From Odobenus rosmarus divergens (lineage: Eukaryota > Chordata > Mammalia > Carnivora > Odobenidae): a DNA stretch of 64,000 bases. A program made the translations under genes and the position numbers. The notes under the pieces were generated by a model that worked only from the letters and a program-made list of their open reading frames with translations, searched no databases and was not told the origin of the DNA. The stretch lies in the NCBI RefSeq assembly GCF_000321225.1, contig NW_004451512.1:448894-512893 (forward strand), written 5' to 3'. Below are positions 48,706 through 61,189 of the stretch, in pieces; position 1 is the stretch's first letter; the number at the start of each line of letters is the position of its first letter.

Positions 48706-51700
48706 AAAAAGGATGAATAAAGTCTAAAATTCAGGAGGTTATGGTAGAGGGATATGAAATATGAGGGAAATCAGCCATTAATTGTGCTTGAATTTAGATA
48801 GTAGAGTGTTTTGCTTGCTGAGAGTCCAATTTTACATGCTGTCCCAAGAGGCACTGAGCTTAGATAATAGGACATTCATTTAATTCAACAAGCTCAACTT
48901 TAATGGAAATGGCCATGTTGTTGTTCCTGTGGTTGCTGCTACTATTTCTTACCTGGGAGTTATCCAACAAGGGAATACAGCCCAAAATGATGAATTTGCT
49001 TTACTCATGGGGTCTGGGACTGCAGTGCAGTAGGATGGGTGAACACGTACCCTGTACAAGGACAAGTGCTTCCAAGTTGCCCCAGATTAAAATCTGGACG
49101 CTGTTGGAACTGCCTCCACCACCTTAGCTGTTGAGTGTTGCTCAAAGCTGATGATAACCTGCATATCGAGAGTTTTAACCACAACTGGGCCTTCCAGTTA
49201 AAACCAACAATTGACATTGCTCTCAGAAAATAGGCAGCCAAAGTAGATTTCAGAGAATCAAGCGTGATCTACTCAATCTCAGAAAGGAGAGGTCGCCAAT
49301 CCTAAACCATTCTGAAAATGCAAGTATTAAATTCATTCGACAAACCCTTGCTGAGCAACGCCTCCGTCCTGGGGGGATGTTCTGGGTGTGAGGAATATGG
49401 CATTAAGCCAGCAGAGCCTCTCCCTCTGCCTGGGCCCTTGCATTCCAGTGAAGACTTCCTTCTTGGCTGCAATTCTGGATGGCCTGAGTGGAGGAGGAGG
49501 AGGAGGAGTTGGTGACTACGTAAATTGCACGCTTGCTCTATTATCTGATCATGAAATCAACCCCAAATCCAAACTTAATGATGTGGACCGAGTAAATCAT
49601 AAAGGGGGCTTTGCAATCCAGTCAGCCTTCTTCAGTCTAACGGCTCTTGTCTCTGTGTTCATCTGCCTTACAAAGAATGTAGCCAAACATCGTTATCTCC
49701 CGGTAATGAAAGTCACTTAGTAGAAAGTTACAATAATGCACAAATTCACAAAAAGAATCTGCAGGATCTTCAGAACCAAATGAATCCCTCGTTTACTAGC
49801 ATACAGCTGTTTGAGCCAAAAGATCATAATGCATTTTAAACAATATAAACTCCTCTTCATCGGTCTTCATTTGCGTGAGAGGAGTGTCTTAGTCACAGCC
49901 AAACAGAACCAGTCAGATCCTCCTGTCAATTTTCTATTCTAGCACAAGATTTTGAATAGTCTCAGTTTCATTTTCCACTCCTACCAGGGCTGAGATGCTT
50001 CTGTCACCTTTCTTTTTAGTCACGTGGACTTTTGCAAATCTAATGCACACGGATGGATTTTCTCAGGAAAAGGAGAGTGCAGGAGAGGGCGCACTCATAC
50101 ACATATTTTGGATACTATTTTTTAAAAATCACGAAGTCCAACCCCGACATGATAGAAATGATGAATTTCAGGCTATCGGAGGTTAGATAATATGTTTAGA
50201 ATGATTAAGGAACGTCGAGAAAATCACACGGTTGGTAGAGAAGTACAAGAAAACCCAAGTTCTCAAAAGTTTGTGCCTTTTTGTTTTTTAAAACTACCGG
50301 AGACCACTCTCAGATTATAGGCCCCATCTCTGAGCAATTTTTTCTCACGTGGAAATATGAATATAGAACAATATTATTTTTGTAACACATTTGCACTCTG
50401 ATTCCTTTGTAAACAGAGGAAATGTGCCCCCAGATCCACACTGATGTTGAGGTTGAGGGCTGAATAGGGCCTTCCCTGCCTGTCTCCCAAGCCAGAGACT
50501 CTAGTTGGGCATATGTAATAACTCAGCAATGCGACCGCAATCACAAACACAGGACGAGCTCTCATCTGTTGTGTCTGAAGCCGAAGAATGGAATCGTGTT
50601 GTAGCTTTCCTTTGTGGATTATTCCTCACTCAACAGCCATTCTGCTTTTTGACCTGATAAAACTGGGCCACAGAGATCCTGCACCATCAGGCATATTTCC
50701 TGTTGGGCTGTGAATGTCTAGCATATGGTTAATTGCAATTCACACCTCCTTAAGCCCTCTACAGTCCACTAAAGACTGTTTGTTTCTTTGGTTTACTGTT
50801 CGGGGCACCTCTTGCAGACAAAGCAGCAACCGGTTCTTTTGGAGGTACTTTTTAATTTCAGGTGATGACAGGGGATAATGATCTTCCGTCTGGGTTGTCG
50901 ATGATGTCTTCTCAGCCTGTTAAATGTCTGTGTTCCTAATGATGCGTCATTGTCACGGCAGTGTCCTGATGACCAGCTTTCCCTCTTCTCTCCATCTTCC
51001 TCCCAAGCCTGTCCGTGGAGGGTCAAAGGAAGAACTAAGGTGAAAGAAGGCGGGATTTTAGGAGCGCGATGGCTAGGGCATAAAATAAACCAACACAAAT
51101 GATAACAAAGATATTTGAATAAAGATCCCTGAGTCCTTTGGAGTCTATGTCTTTATTTTTATCCCTGCTTTTTTCTAGCTGTATGTCTGTGAGATTAAAA
51201 AATGCGCTCAGTTGCAAGGAGATGGGTGTCTCTTCGAACAGCATACAATGGAAAGATAATTCCTCAAAGCTCATTTAGTTTTTAATTTGTGGGCTATTAA
51301 AATACAAGCTGATAACTAGACATCACTTAGGCAGAGAGGTTTCCTCTTCAGTGGAGTGGCTTGCAAAGGGAAGAGGCATTCTGATGGAGATGTTCTATTG
51401 GATGCTGGATGCAGAAGGCAAGGATGGATTTCGTCCTGGGGCTCTCTTCTGGCCCTGCCAACAGGTGACCAGCTGGCATCAAATATAAGTATGACAGCTT
51501 GGTGCACTCAACTGAGACCCACGTTTCTATTTTCGTGAACGAAAATAGCACCAGGGAATAGCTAAAAACACGATCTCTAATTCCCTTACTAGCATGGGGC
51601 AGTACAGAAATAAATGAGCTTTCAGTTAAAGATTCTAAATAAAAATATTGTCCAAACAGTTACAATTTTCAAGTTGACGCTTGGTAGTCGTGTTTTAGGA

Positions 51701-52135
51701 ACTGAGTGATCTATGAACCAAAGTCATGTGGGCCCCACGCATTCTCCACCCTAGGAACAAACTTGAAAAGGCTGATGATATGAGAGATTTCACATTTGAA
51801 AATTCGGCTTTGAGGGCAGTGTTTATGTGATGAATATCTTTCTGGGAGACCTACACCACCTTGATGGGGAGGCAGAGCTAAGCAAGAAGATTCAGCCCTT
51901 CTCCTTTTACCCTAAATTGACTGATTTGACCTAGAATCCGCATAGCCATGCTAAAGACTCACAAATACTTCAAATGAGCTCTTAAATGTTAATGCTTTCC
52001 CATTCATTAATATTTCTTTTTTTAATTTTAAGGGTACCTTAAAAAATGCCCTTAAATCTCTCAAAGGAGTGTTAAAAGGAGGGAAAACAAATAAGGAAAA
52101 GAAGATAATATAGCCAGCAATTAAAGAGAGCTCTG

Positions 52136-52317
52136 GAGGCGCCTGGGTGGCTCAGTCGGTTAAGGGATGGACTCTTGATTTCTGCTCAGGTCATGATCTC
52201 AGGATCCTGAGATCAAGCCCCGAGTCGGGCTCCATGCTCAGCAGAGTCTGCTTCTCTTCCTCTCTCTCTTCCTTGGTCCCTTCCCCCTCTCTCTCTCAAA
52301 TAAATAAATCTTTAAAA
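52136..52317 (+). mobile_element. Can-SINE copy 15
   Basis: GAGGCGCCTGGGTGGCTCAG to AAATAAATAAATCTTTAAAA. Flanks TTAAAGAGAG and TAAAAAGAGAG. The body is diverged. Confidence 0.93.
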
Positions 52318-52649
52318 AGAGAGAGAGAGAACTTTTCTGTAATAGGCTCAGGACTGTTAGACCTCAGGTTCAGATGGGCCACGAGGCAGGTGCACCAGAG
52401 ACTCGAGCAACCTGGTGGTGCCTTCCACCCTAGCCAACTGCTCTGTGCTCAGAGGCCCGGAAGTCCCGAATTTGCTGCAAACAGTGTCAGTTCTGGGCAG
52501 GAGTGCACTGGAACTCTATGGCAGTCGTACCCATCTCCCGGCTTCCTCAGCACCTGCAAGGTCACTTTATTCTTTCAGGATTATATATGATATGTTCCCC
52601 CAAGATCACTTAAGCATTCTTCCATACAGGGACACAAAAGGAGAAACTT

Positions 52650-52843
52650 TTGTTTTTTAAGATTTTATTTATTTATTTGAGAGAGAGAGAGAATGAGAGA
52701 GAGCACGAGAGGGAAGAGGGTCAGAGGGAGAAGCAGACTCCCTGCCGAGCAGGGAGCCCGATGCAGGACTCGATCCCGGGACTCCAGGATCATGACCTGA
52801 GCCGAAGGCAGTTGCTTAACCAACTGAGCCACCCAGGCGCCCC
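52650..52843 (-). mobile_element. Can-SINE copy 16
   Basis: Full copy ending GCCACCCAGGCGCCCC. The duplication CAAAAGGAGAAACTT is at 52635-52649 and 52844-52858, perfect over 15 bases, so it is probably one of the younger insertions. Confidence 0.95.
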
Positions 52844-52979
52844 CAAAAGGAGAAACTTACATGAAACAATATCTTTCATAGAAAGGAGCTGCCCGCTGGT
52901 TATAGCTGTTGGCGGTGGGGGTGGGGTACAGGAGACGGAAGTTCACTGAAAAACAAATCTTGATATGATTGCTTATATT

Positions 52980-53520
52980 CTCATTTTTTATAGCTTCCAC
53001 TTCTCATTATATGTATGTTTTCCTTTAAATACAAGGGCATATTTATAATAACTTTTGAAGTCCTTGTCTGCTAATCTGCCAATTCTGTTACCTCTTCCTT
53101 TGTGGGTGTGTTTGTACTGACTGATTTTTCTCCAGATTATAGGTCCCAATTTCCTGCTTCTCATATATAAATTTTTTTTTCTATTGAATGCTGAAAATTG
53201 TGAATTTTGGTCATTGAGCACTGGAGTTTGTCTGAGTTAAAGCGTATTAGATTTTATTCTAGCAGGCAGTTAATCTATTTGTGCATCAGCTTGACCTTTT
53301 GAAGCTTTTTCTTAAGCTTTCTTGGAGTGGGTTTGGAGTAGCCTTTAGTGCAGGGCTAATTTAGTCCTCCAACAAAAGCATGACTCCTCTGAAGTGTCTA
53401 GTCCTACCCCAGGTGTTCATTGTAGTCGCTTCACACCAATTTGGCTTTGGCCTTTTCTCTATCCTGGAATTGCTCTTTATGGGAACACCAATAACGCTGA
53501 CGTCCAAAGGAGACTTTTCT
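52980..53520 (-). repeat. Old L1 3' UTR relic
   Basis: TTGAATGCTGAAAATTGTGA, GCATCAGCTTGACCTTTTGA and TTTAGTGCAGGGCTAATTTA resemble the antisense L1M 3' end. Confidence 0.55.
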
Positions 53521-53804
53521 GTTTTCATCTTACTTGATCTCTTGGTAGTGGCACTGAATGCTGTTAACCACTCCCACCTTCTTGAAACACTCTATTCTTG
53601 AGACTTTGGTTCCATGCCATTCTCCTTGTTCTCCTCTTACCTCTGTGGCAATTTTGCTGGTGCTCTTTCTACCTAATCTTTCAATATTCCTCAGTGTTTC
53701 CCTGAAGCCCCTTTTCCATTTCATTCTACACTCTCTCTTTCTCTGGGGGAATCTCATGCCGCACCATGGCCTCCACACCCATCTAACTTACAGGGAAAAA
53801 AACT

Positions 53805-53805
<1 letters not shown>

Positions 53806-53838
<33 letters not shown>
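53806..53838 (+). repeat. (GT)n microsatellite in L2
   Basis: About 16 GT units, ending TAGGTGTC. Confidence 0.95.
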
Positions 53839-53840
<2 letters not shown>

Positions 53841-54031
53841 GTGTCTGCTCTCAATCCTGGACTTTTTCCACCCTTCATACTCCCCATTACCAGCCCCATC
53901 TTCAGTATCTCTTCTTGAACATTTCAAACACATCATGTACTAAAGTGACCTCATAATTCCAGCCCACTGCCCTACACCTGCTTCTCTTCCAACATTCTCT
54001 CTCATGAAAAGGCACTACCCAGTTTCTCATG

Positions 54032-54054
54032 CAAAAAAAAAAAAAAAAAAAAAA
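54032..54054 (+). repeat. Poly(A) run
   Basis: About 22 consecutive A bases after CTCATGC. No retroelement body ends here, so it may be a simple expansion in the L2. Confidence 0.8.
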
Positions 54055-54209
54055 TCTGAGTCATTCCTTTGGCTTTGCCCTTGATGTATATGACTATGAA
54101 ATACAATCATTTTTTCTCCTTCTAGATATCTGTTGAATCTGTCTCCAAGACCCAACAAGAATCTGTTGGCCTGCACACCAAGTGTGATTCTAGAGCAGGA
54201 GGGAGACAC

Positions 54210-54740
54210 ATGGAGTGTTAATATGGCAGGGTTGAAACGGCCTCAGGGTGTTGTCCACAGCCAGATTGTTTTGGAAGAAGCAGAACATCTTCAATACCTG
54301 TGGAGAACAGATTAGGCATGGTATAGGGAGAGGGGACCAGAGGAGATTTCAAGATGGGACAAAGAGGGTGCAGCGGAAGGCCGGGTGAACCTCTGACCAT
54401 AGGTCAAATGGGACCAAGGGCTTCCCAGTAAGACATGATCAAGGAGACCAGATTGTTCACCCTATGCCCTATACCCACCTTGTACAAGATCTCAGCATAC
54501 CTTCCTCCCCAAATTCAGATCAATACCAAGGAGGTGGAAAGACCCCCAAACTGACTGAAATCAGATTCCCAACTTCCAGAAGAATGACAGCTTGACACCA
54601 AAATTAACTTCACATATATGCCAACTAATATTCTCCTTCTTTGCAAAGGAATAAAAATCATACCCAGTATACGAACAATGTCACGGATAAAGACTTGCTG
54701 TTTGCCTTAAACTGTGAATAGGTATAAATGCAAAGACGAA
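54210..54740. other. Unclassified segment between two L2 parts
   Basis: It separates sequence from earlier and later parts of L2. It has no SINE or L1 signature. It could be an old LTR or DNA-transposon insertion or diverged L2 that I cannot see. Confidence 0.35.
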
Positions 54741-55395
54741 GTAGGCTCTGCAATCAGGCAACCTTCATGGCCACCATCCTCACCTAAGCCGTTGTCATCT
54801 CTTGCCTGAACGCCAATAATCACCTTCTCAATAGTCTCTCACCTAAATTCTTGCTTTCCTCCGATCTCATTTTCCCCAAAATAGGAGTGATCTTTTTGGT
54901 ATGCAAACCTAATCCTACCACTCCTCTGCTTAGAACCCTAACAGCTTCTCTTTGTTCTTAGAGTGGAGTCCGTATCCATTTACTGGGGTCTTTGAGGCCT
55001 CGCACTGTCTTGCCAGTTACCCCTCGGGGGCCCCTCCTTCCTTCTCAAGCACTGGACTTCTCCCAGCTACTCTAGGGCCCTAATTCCATAGGCCTCCCTC
55101 TGCCTGGAACGTGTCTCCTGGGTCCCCTGCACACATACCCCATCCTTCAGGTCCTGGCTCCAGGGCCACTCCTCCTGGAAGCCTTCTTCCTTTGCCCTGA
55201 TCAGGCTGGGGGCTCCTCGAGCCCCTCGCATTTGCTCCCTGCCATTTTACCTCATTGTGCTTGACCACCACTCTGCTCCACGAGGGCAGGGCCGGGGTCT
55301 CTGACCCTCCATACCCAGGGCACACACTGCACCCCAAGCGGGGCAGTCTGGCACAAGAAGGATTGCAAGAAATGCTGGATGAAGGAAAGGAGTCC
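54740..55395 (+). repeat. L2 relic, part 2
   Basis: TACCACTCCTCTGCTTAGAA, TCTGCCTGGAACGTGTCTCC and CTGCTCCACGAGGGCAGGGC follow the L2 3' ORF and tail order. Confidence 0.7.
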
Positions 55396-55884
55396 AGAAA
55401 GCTAATTCACACCAAAGCATTAACGGATAATGTGTTCAAGTGCCGGTCTAGAGGATATTCTGATGAATTTAAAGGAGGCTGTCTCTCTTGGAAAAGCTTC
55501 GACTCTTGGCATATTGCTTAGGTAGCCACTTCTCAGCTCCTGACGCTTCCAGGCGGCTGTTCACTAGGAGAAAAGGCAACCGGAACACTGCCATTACCCC
55601 TGAACCCCTAGGTCCTCATCCACCTGCCTCCCTAACCGCCCCCCCCAACCGTGCTCTGCCCAGAGGGGTTTCATTTCTGTTCCTGAAACACACTAAGCTC
55701 TTCCCCATCTCGCTCTTTAGGAGGGGAGCTCCTTGAATACACCAGTGTGGCTTCCTAAGAGAGGCCAGCTCCGCTGTCCCTGTCGCCGCGTTCTCTGTCT
55801 CTGCCATAGCATTTGACCGCAGGTGGCAATTTTACGCATTTGTGTATTTACTTGTTTCCACCCATAATCTGTGAGTGAAGGCAG

Positions 55885-55985
55885 GGAGCACGTGGACCTT
55901 GCTCGGTGTTGTTCTGCCAGAATCTAGCATAGCGCCCCGGGCATAGTGGGCACTCGGTAAGTATTTGTTGAATAAAAGAACTGAT
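55885..55985 (+). repeat. L2 or MIR 3' tail
   Basis: GAATCTAGCATAGCGCCCCG and GGCACTCGGTAAGTATTTGT, then TGAATAAA, give the shared tail of L2/MIR. Confidence 0.6.
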
Positions 55986-56384
55986 ATGGATAATAAACCA
56001 TGAGCTGACAGACAGTTATTAACTGTCATGCCATACATAGCTTCACGAGGAAAATCGGGATTGTTTTTGTTAAACTGTGGAGGTTTGGCAAGTCAGACAT
56101 AAAAGTAACCCGGAGGTTGCATCTGGAAGGTTTGCTGGAAGTAGGGGTGGAGGGTACTGGGAAGGGGAGGGCAAGGGCTGGAGAGCCCAGGGCTGGAGAA
56201 TGGGGATGATAGGAAAACTGAGGGAGCAAATGCCATTTGGAGCATTTAGCCTTTGATTTGTGTTGTCCCGAGACCTTTCCCTTAGAGATTTCTATTTTTC
56301 ATGCTTTAAGCCTGCAAAAACTAATGTGATTGAAGGGAAAAAATATTCAGCCTCTGGGTTAATTTTGTGAAGTCACTGGGATCC

Positions 56385-57090
56385 TATTTTAGTTTCCTAT
56401 TGCTGCTATACAAATTACCAATGTAGTGGCTGAAAACAACAGCAATTTACTCCCTTACAGTCCTAGAGGCCAGAAGTCTGGAAGAGTCTTATGGGGCTAA
56501 ACTCAAGGGTCAGCAACCTCCTTGGAGGCTCCAGGGGAGAATCTGTTCCTGGCCCCTTCCGGCTCGCAGTGGCTGCCACAATACTTGGCTTGTGATACAT
56601 CACTCCAATCTCTGCTTCCTGTTCACTTTGCCTTCTCTTCTGTGGTCAAGTCTCCCTCGGCCTCCTTTTTGCCAGGACACGTGTGGTCACATTTAGGGCC
56701 TACAAACCGGGATCCTCTTCCTATACCACAGATAATCTTTCTCTCTCAGGATCCTTAATTTAATCGCATCTGCAAAGCACCTTTTTTTTTTTTAAAGATT
56801 TTATTTATTTGACAGAGAGAGACACAGCGAGAGAGGGAACACAAGCAGGGGGAGTGGGAGAGGGAGAAGCAGGCTTCCCGCGGAGCCGGGAACTCGATGC
56901 GGGGCTCGATCCCAGGACCCTGGGATCGTGACCTGAGCTGAAGGCAGACACTTAACCGACTGAGCCACCCAGACACCCTGAAGTGCCTTTTTTGATATAA
57001 GGAAGCATTCACAGGTTCCAGAGATTAGGGTATGGGTATGTATCTTTGAGGGCCATCACTCAGGCTACTGCAGGTCCATCTCAAATTTGA
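56385..57090 (+). repeat. Old LTR-like repeat split by a SINE
   Basis: TTTAGTTTCCTATTGCTGCT, GAGGCCAGAAGTCTGGAAGA, TTAATTTAATCGCATCTGCA and, beyond the SINE, ATTCACAGGTTCCAGAGATT match a widespread mammalian repeat that I believe is LTR-type (MaLR-like). The name is not certain. Confidence 0.55.
56785..56976 (-). mobile_element. Can-SINE copy 17, inside LTR-like repeat
   Basis: T-run, TTTATTTGACAGAGAG, head ending GCCACCCAGACACCC. Flanks GCAAAGCACCTTTTTT and TGAAGTGCCTTTTTTG form an eroded duplication. Confidence 0.93.
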
Positions 57091-57692
57091 ATCTCTAGCC
57101 TACTGCCTCTTTAAAAAAGCAGGTGCTCTATTTGCTTGGCATGGGGTTTATTTTTAGAACTCAACAGGTTCTTTTTACTTGTTTTATTCTTCAGAGCTCC
57201 AGCAATTTTCAATGCTAATCAAACTTTGGTTCTAAGTGGTGGTGCCTCTCATTTCTCATTGACCAAAACTTTATTTTTATAAGGAAGAGCAAATGTATCA
57301 TAAGCCAACAACACAAGAGTCTTGTTTTACATCAGGCATCTCTTTGGAAAAGCACCTCAAGTGAAACTAAACTTAAGTAAATATTTATCTAATTAAAGAT
57401 TTTAGAGATATCAGAAAATAAAACACCCAGAGATTTCTGGTCACTCAACGAAGTGCCGAGTGACATGTTTTCGTGTTTCTGATCTTAGCAGACCCAGTCC
57501 CCTCTGTCTCTCCTAGGTGAGGGAGAAATTCACTGCTGGGGATCTTGTGCTTTCCTACGTTGACTTGACAGAACTGGTGCTTGAAAATCAACTGAAATGA
57601 GTTGGCCCTTGAGGCCATTATCTCCAAACCCTGAAAACCTGCTAAACTACACATCCCCAGGTGAAAGTCAGATTATTCTTAACTTTATTATT

Positions 57693-57887
57693 TTTTTAAA
57701 TATTTTATTTATTTATTTGACAGAGAGAGGCAGAGCAAGAGAGGGAACACAAGCAGGGGGAGTGGGAGAGGGAGAAGCAGGCTCCCTGCTGAGCAGGGAG
57801 CCCGATGCGGGGGCTTGATCCCAGGACCCCGGGATCATGACCTGAGCCGAAGGCAGACACTTAACAACTGAGCCACCCAGGCGCCCC
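57693..57887 (-). mobile_element. Can-SINE copy 18
   Basis: TTTAAATATTTTATTTATTTATTTGACAG onward in SINE order, with head ending GCCACCCAGGCGCCCC. Confidence 0.93.
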
Positions 57888-58154
57888 TTTTCCTAGCTTT
57901 AATGATCACTCCCTGAGGGCACATAATTCGAGAGAGCGTGAGTTGGGAAGCCTGGAGCTGGTCTTCGAAGGAGACCCTAGTCTCAGGCCCACAGAGAGGA
58001 AGCTGCTCCTAGAAAGAACCCCAGCCTTCTCAGCTGAGTTGCAATGGACAGGTGTTCTGGACGTGCAGTGCCTTGCAATAGGAGTATGACGTAAGCGGTA
58101 TATTTAAATACAGAATTAAAATTTTTCCTGTAACGACATTAAAAAAGCAAAAAG

Positions 58155-58336
58155 AGGGACTCCTGGGTGGCTCAGTTGGTTAAGCTCAGGTGATGATCCC
58201 AGGGTCTTGGGATAGAGTCCGGCATGGAGCTCCCTGCTCAGGGGGCAGCCTGCTTCTCCCTCTCCTCTGCCCTCCCACTTGTGCTCGTGCTCTCTCTCTC
58301 TCTCTAACAAATAAATAAACAAATAAAATCTTTAAT
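58155..58336 (+). mobile_element. Can-SINE copy 19, deleted head
   Basis: GGGACTCCTGGGTGGCTCAG, then TTGGTTAAGCTCAGGTGATG: the segment GCGTCTGCCTTCGG between head and body is missing. It ends AAATAAATAAACAAATAAAATC. Confidence 0.92.
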
Positions 58337-58499
58337 AAAAGGGTAAAAAGAACAAGTGAAATTAAATTTAATGGTAGTTTAATCGAATATACCCAAAACA
58401 TTATTTCAACATGAATCCATAAAATAATTATTGAGGGATTTGTACATTCTTTTTAAATGTTTTCATAGTAAGTTGTGATTCTGGTGTGTTATTTTACGC

Positions 58500-58600
58500 C
58501 TCCAGTGCATCTCAGTTTGGTCCAGCCACATTTCGAGGGCTTGGTAAGCCACATGTGGTTAGTGGCTACAGTGTTGGCCTTTTGGGGTGACTAATAAAAC
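58500..58600. repeat. MER5A-like relic
   Basis: CCACATTTCGAGGGCTTGGT followed by AAGCCACATGTGGTTAGTGG and CTACAGTGTTGG matches the MER5A pattern (ATTTCAAGTGCTCAATAGCC, ACATGTGGCTAGTGGCTAC), a nonautonomous hAT element. Confidence 0.6.
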
Positions 58601-58964
58601 TTTACTTGGTCAATAGTTGCACCTCACCATTATAGATGCACTCCTTTACTCTTTTATGCTTTCTGGTTTGGTTGTATATTTGCTTATTGGATTTCTTGTT
58701 AGCTGTAAGTCTTGGTTTTTATTTTCTTCAGTGGGGAAATGGGAATTTTCCCCTAAGGGGCAAAAGTTGGAGAATAACCCATGTACTAAAAAAGAGATAA
58801 AATGTCCAGAATGTGATCTAGGCCTGAAAGACAGCACATGGGTGCTGGAAGTGTGACAGAACCACCTCTCGAGGACTCTAGCAAAACGCACATGCCTCCC
58901 AAGGCAGCAGTCACACCTTCTCAAAACAGATCAGATTCTGGAACAAACTTGCTCTGCCTAAAGA

Positions 58965-59085
58965 AATAGTCCTGAACTGGGATTCAGGAAATCTGGCTTT
59001 AATAGCTGGTTGGGAGACCTTGGATAAGTTATTTAAATTCTCTGAGCCTCAGAGCACTCATCAATAAAATGATGAAGTCAGATAG
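58965..59085 (+). repeat. MIR relic
   Basis: GGAGACCTTGGATAAGTTAT, CTCTGAGCCTCAGAGCACTC and AATAAAATGATGAAGTCAGA follow MIR. Confidence 0.65.
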
Positions 59086-59124
59086 GTCAGTGGTTTTTTC
59101 ATGCTAAGCAGTGAACTCTGTTTC

Positions 59125-59262
59125 CAGAAGTCTATTTTTTTTTAGTAGGCTCTACATCCCAGGTGGGGCCCAATGTGGGGATTGAAGTCACAACCCTGAG
59201 GTCAAGACCTGAGCTGAAATCAACAGTCAGACGCTTAACCAACTGAGCCACCCAGGTGCCCC
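59125..59262 (-). mobile_element. Can-SINE copy 20, short form
   Basis: Head-only copy ending GCCACCCAGGTGCCCC. Flanks GAACTCTGTTTCC and GGACTCTGTTTCC. Confidence 0.85.
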
Positions 59263-59326
59263 TGGACTCTGTTTCCAAACAAAACTTTATGGAAAATCTC
59301 AATACATTAAATATATCCGAGGGGAG

Positions 59327-59527
59327 GGTGCCTGGGTGGCTCAGTCGTTAAGAGTCTGCCTTTGGCTCAGGTCATGATCCCAGGGTCCTGGGATCGAGCC
59401 CCGCATCGGGCTCCCTGCTTGGCAGGAGGCCTGCTTCTCCCTCTCCCACTCCCCCTGCTTGTGTTCCCTCTCTCGCTGTGTCTCTCTCTGTCAAATAAAT
59501 AAAATCTTAAAAATCAATCAATCAATC
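59327..59527 (+). mobile_element. Can-SINE copy 21
   Basis: Full copy from GGGTGCCTGGGTGGCTCAG through the CT-rich body to an A-rich tail with (AATC)n. Flanks TCCGAGGGGAG and TCTAAGGGGAG. Confidence 0.94.
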
Positions 59528-60849
59528 TAAGGGGAGCTAGTCTGATGGCAGGAAGAACAGAGAGCAGAAGGAGACGGGGTCCAAACAGGAGCAGGACGGA
59601 CCAGAGCCCCCTGCCTCAACCATCCCTTTGCATCTGTGGCACAGTTTGAAACTCTGGCTAGAGGGTCTCCACTATAGCTTTCAGCATTAAACATTTGAAT
59701 TCTCTGTTATTCTCCACTGTACTCTATCAGCCAATGCTCTCAACCAACAAGAAAAAGAACAAAGCAAACAAACAACAAAGTAGGTGGGAGCTCATTCCTA
59801 TGAAGTTTCAAGGCTGCCTTAGGACCTGCAAAGGGTCTAAGTACTTTTCCTTTGGAATTACCCCATCCTATAGCATATAAAACATACAAGTTTCTCTTGG
59901 TCTTTTTTCAGATCTCAAACATTTCTGAAAGTTCTTAAAAACTCAGAGGCTAATGGCACCCTGCCTTCAGTACCTGATGGATAAATAACCTAGTGGAAGG
60001 TGTCTCAGTGTCCCGTCCCCAAGGGTCCGATTTTCTTGATTTCCAGCGATGAAACAAGATGGAGCAGAACTGGCCAATGTGCCCAACCCCCCATTTACTC
60101 TGGCAATCTTTCTTTAGCCTCAGAGAATTCCTGCCTTGCAGTTAGAATATAAAAAGAGTTAATCTAGGATATAAACCATCAGAGAATGAATGAAGGGAAA
60201 TATGAGCTATGTAAAAATTGCAATAGAACCAAAGCTCAGTAAACATTAAAATATCTGATCCAAATCTGAATATTTCAGGGTACATGGCTGTGGACATAAT
60301 AGTGACTTTGATATTACTGAGAGAAAAAAAATGGACCTAATTATATATAGGACAAATAATCATTGGCTGATGAGCTGCTTTAATTGTTTTGTTTTATAAT
60401 CTGCCTATTAGTAATATTATTCTAAATGTAGGCAATATTCCATTTTGTGGCCCTATTGGAGAATGAGATAATCTACTGGAATAAAAAAAAATTAACCCTT
60501 TTCATAAAATCATATAGGTCCTCCATTTAAGCTCTGGGGCAATTTCTTGATATTTTCACTGAAACCACTTTTCTCAGAGCTTGAAGACCACAGCTGAGGC
60601 ATGGGAGGTTTCCAATTCCTGACAAGAAGGTAAACTTTGTTTCATTTCTCAGTCTCAGTCCTAGGGAAGCCAAAGAAGTGAGAGAGAGGTTGACAAACTG
60701 GCCACACTGTCAAAACAAATTAAGAGAGAAACAAAACAAAAATATTGAGAAAGGAGAAAAAAAATAAACGTAAGAAAAAGTCTTAATAATTTAAGAAAAT
60801 AACCAGAAGAATAAAGATAGAATGTTTGTGACTTTTGACTCCTTATTAC

Positions 60850-61180
60850 GGTTTCTACCTCTGCTGAAATTCCCTCCTGCTTCTTGTTCTCCTTTCCAAC
60901 TTGTGTATTAATTGTAGTTCTTTAGGATCCTTGCCTGATATTTGGACCATCTGGGTCATCTCTGAGTCAGGATCTTTGATTGCTTTGTCTTGATAACATT
61001 ATTACCCTTTGATGTTTGTATGTCTTATAATTTTTGGTTGAATGCTGGTCATTGTATGTAAAAACACAGTCAAAACTGAGATAAACAGATGCTTTTTTTC
61101 TGACTGTCCGTAGAGATGGAGGGTTAAGTCAATATAGCCAGGAGTTGAGCTGAGTTTGGTACCTTCAGTACAGCACAGGA
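60850..61180 (-). repeat. Old L1 3' UTR-like relic
   Basis: TGATATTTGGACCATCTGGG, TTTGGTTGAATGCTGGTCAT and CATTGTATGTAAAAACAC resemble an antisense L1M 3' end. Confidence 0.5.
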
Positions 61181-61189
61181 TTTCTGTTC

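Larger units (their letters stand above)
53520..54060 (+). repeat. L2 relic, part 1
   Basis: CTGTTAACCACTCCCACCTT, CTTGAAACACTCTATTCTTG and TCCTTGTTCTCCTCTTACCT are L2 ORF phrases in the right order. Interrupted by a (GT)n tract and a long A-run. Confidence 0.65.

Noticed and set aside
51035..51274. 79-codon minus-strand frame with a hydrophobic C-terminal stretch
   Set aside because: Considered as a small membrane protein or relic exon, but there is no family match, and it shows no neighbouring exons or splice support.
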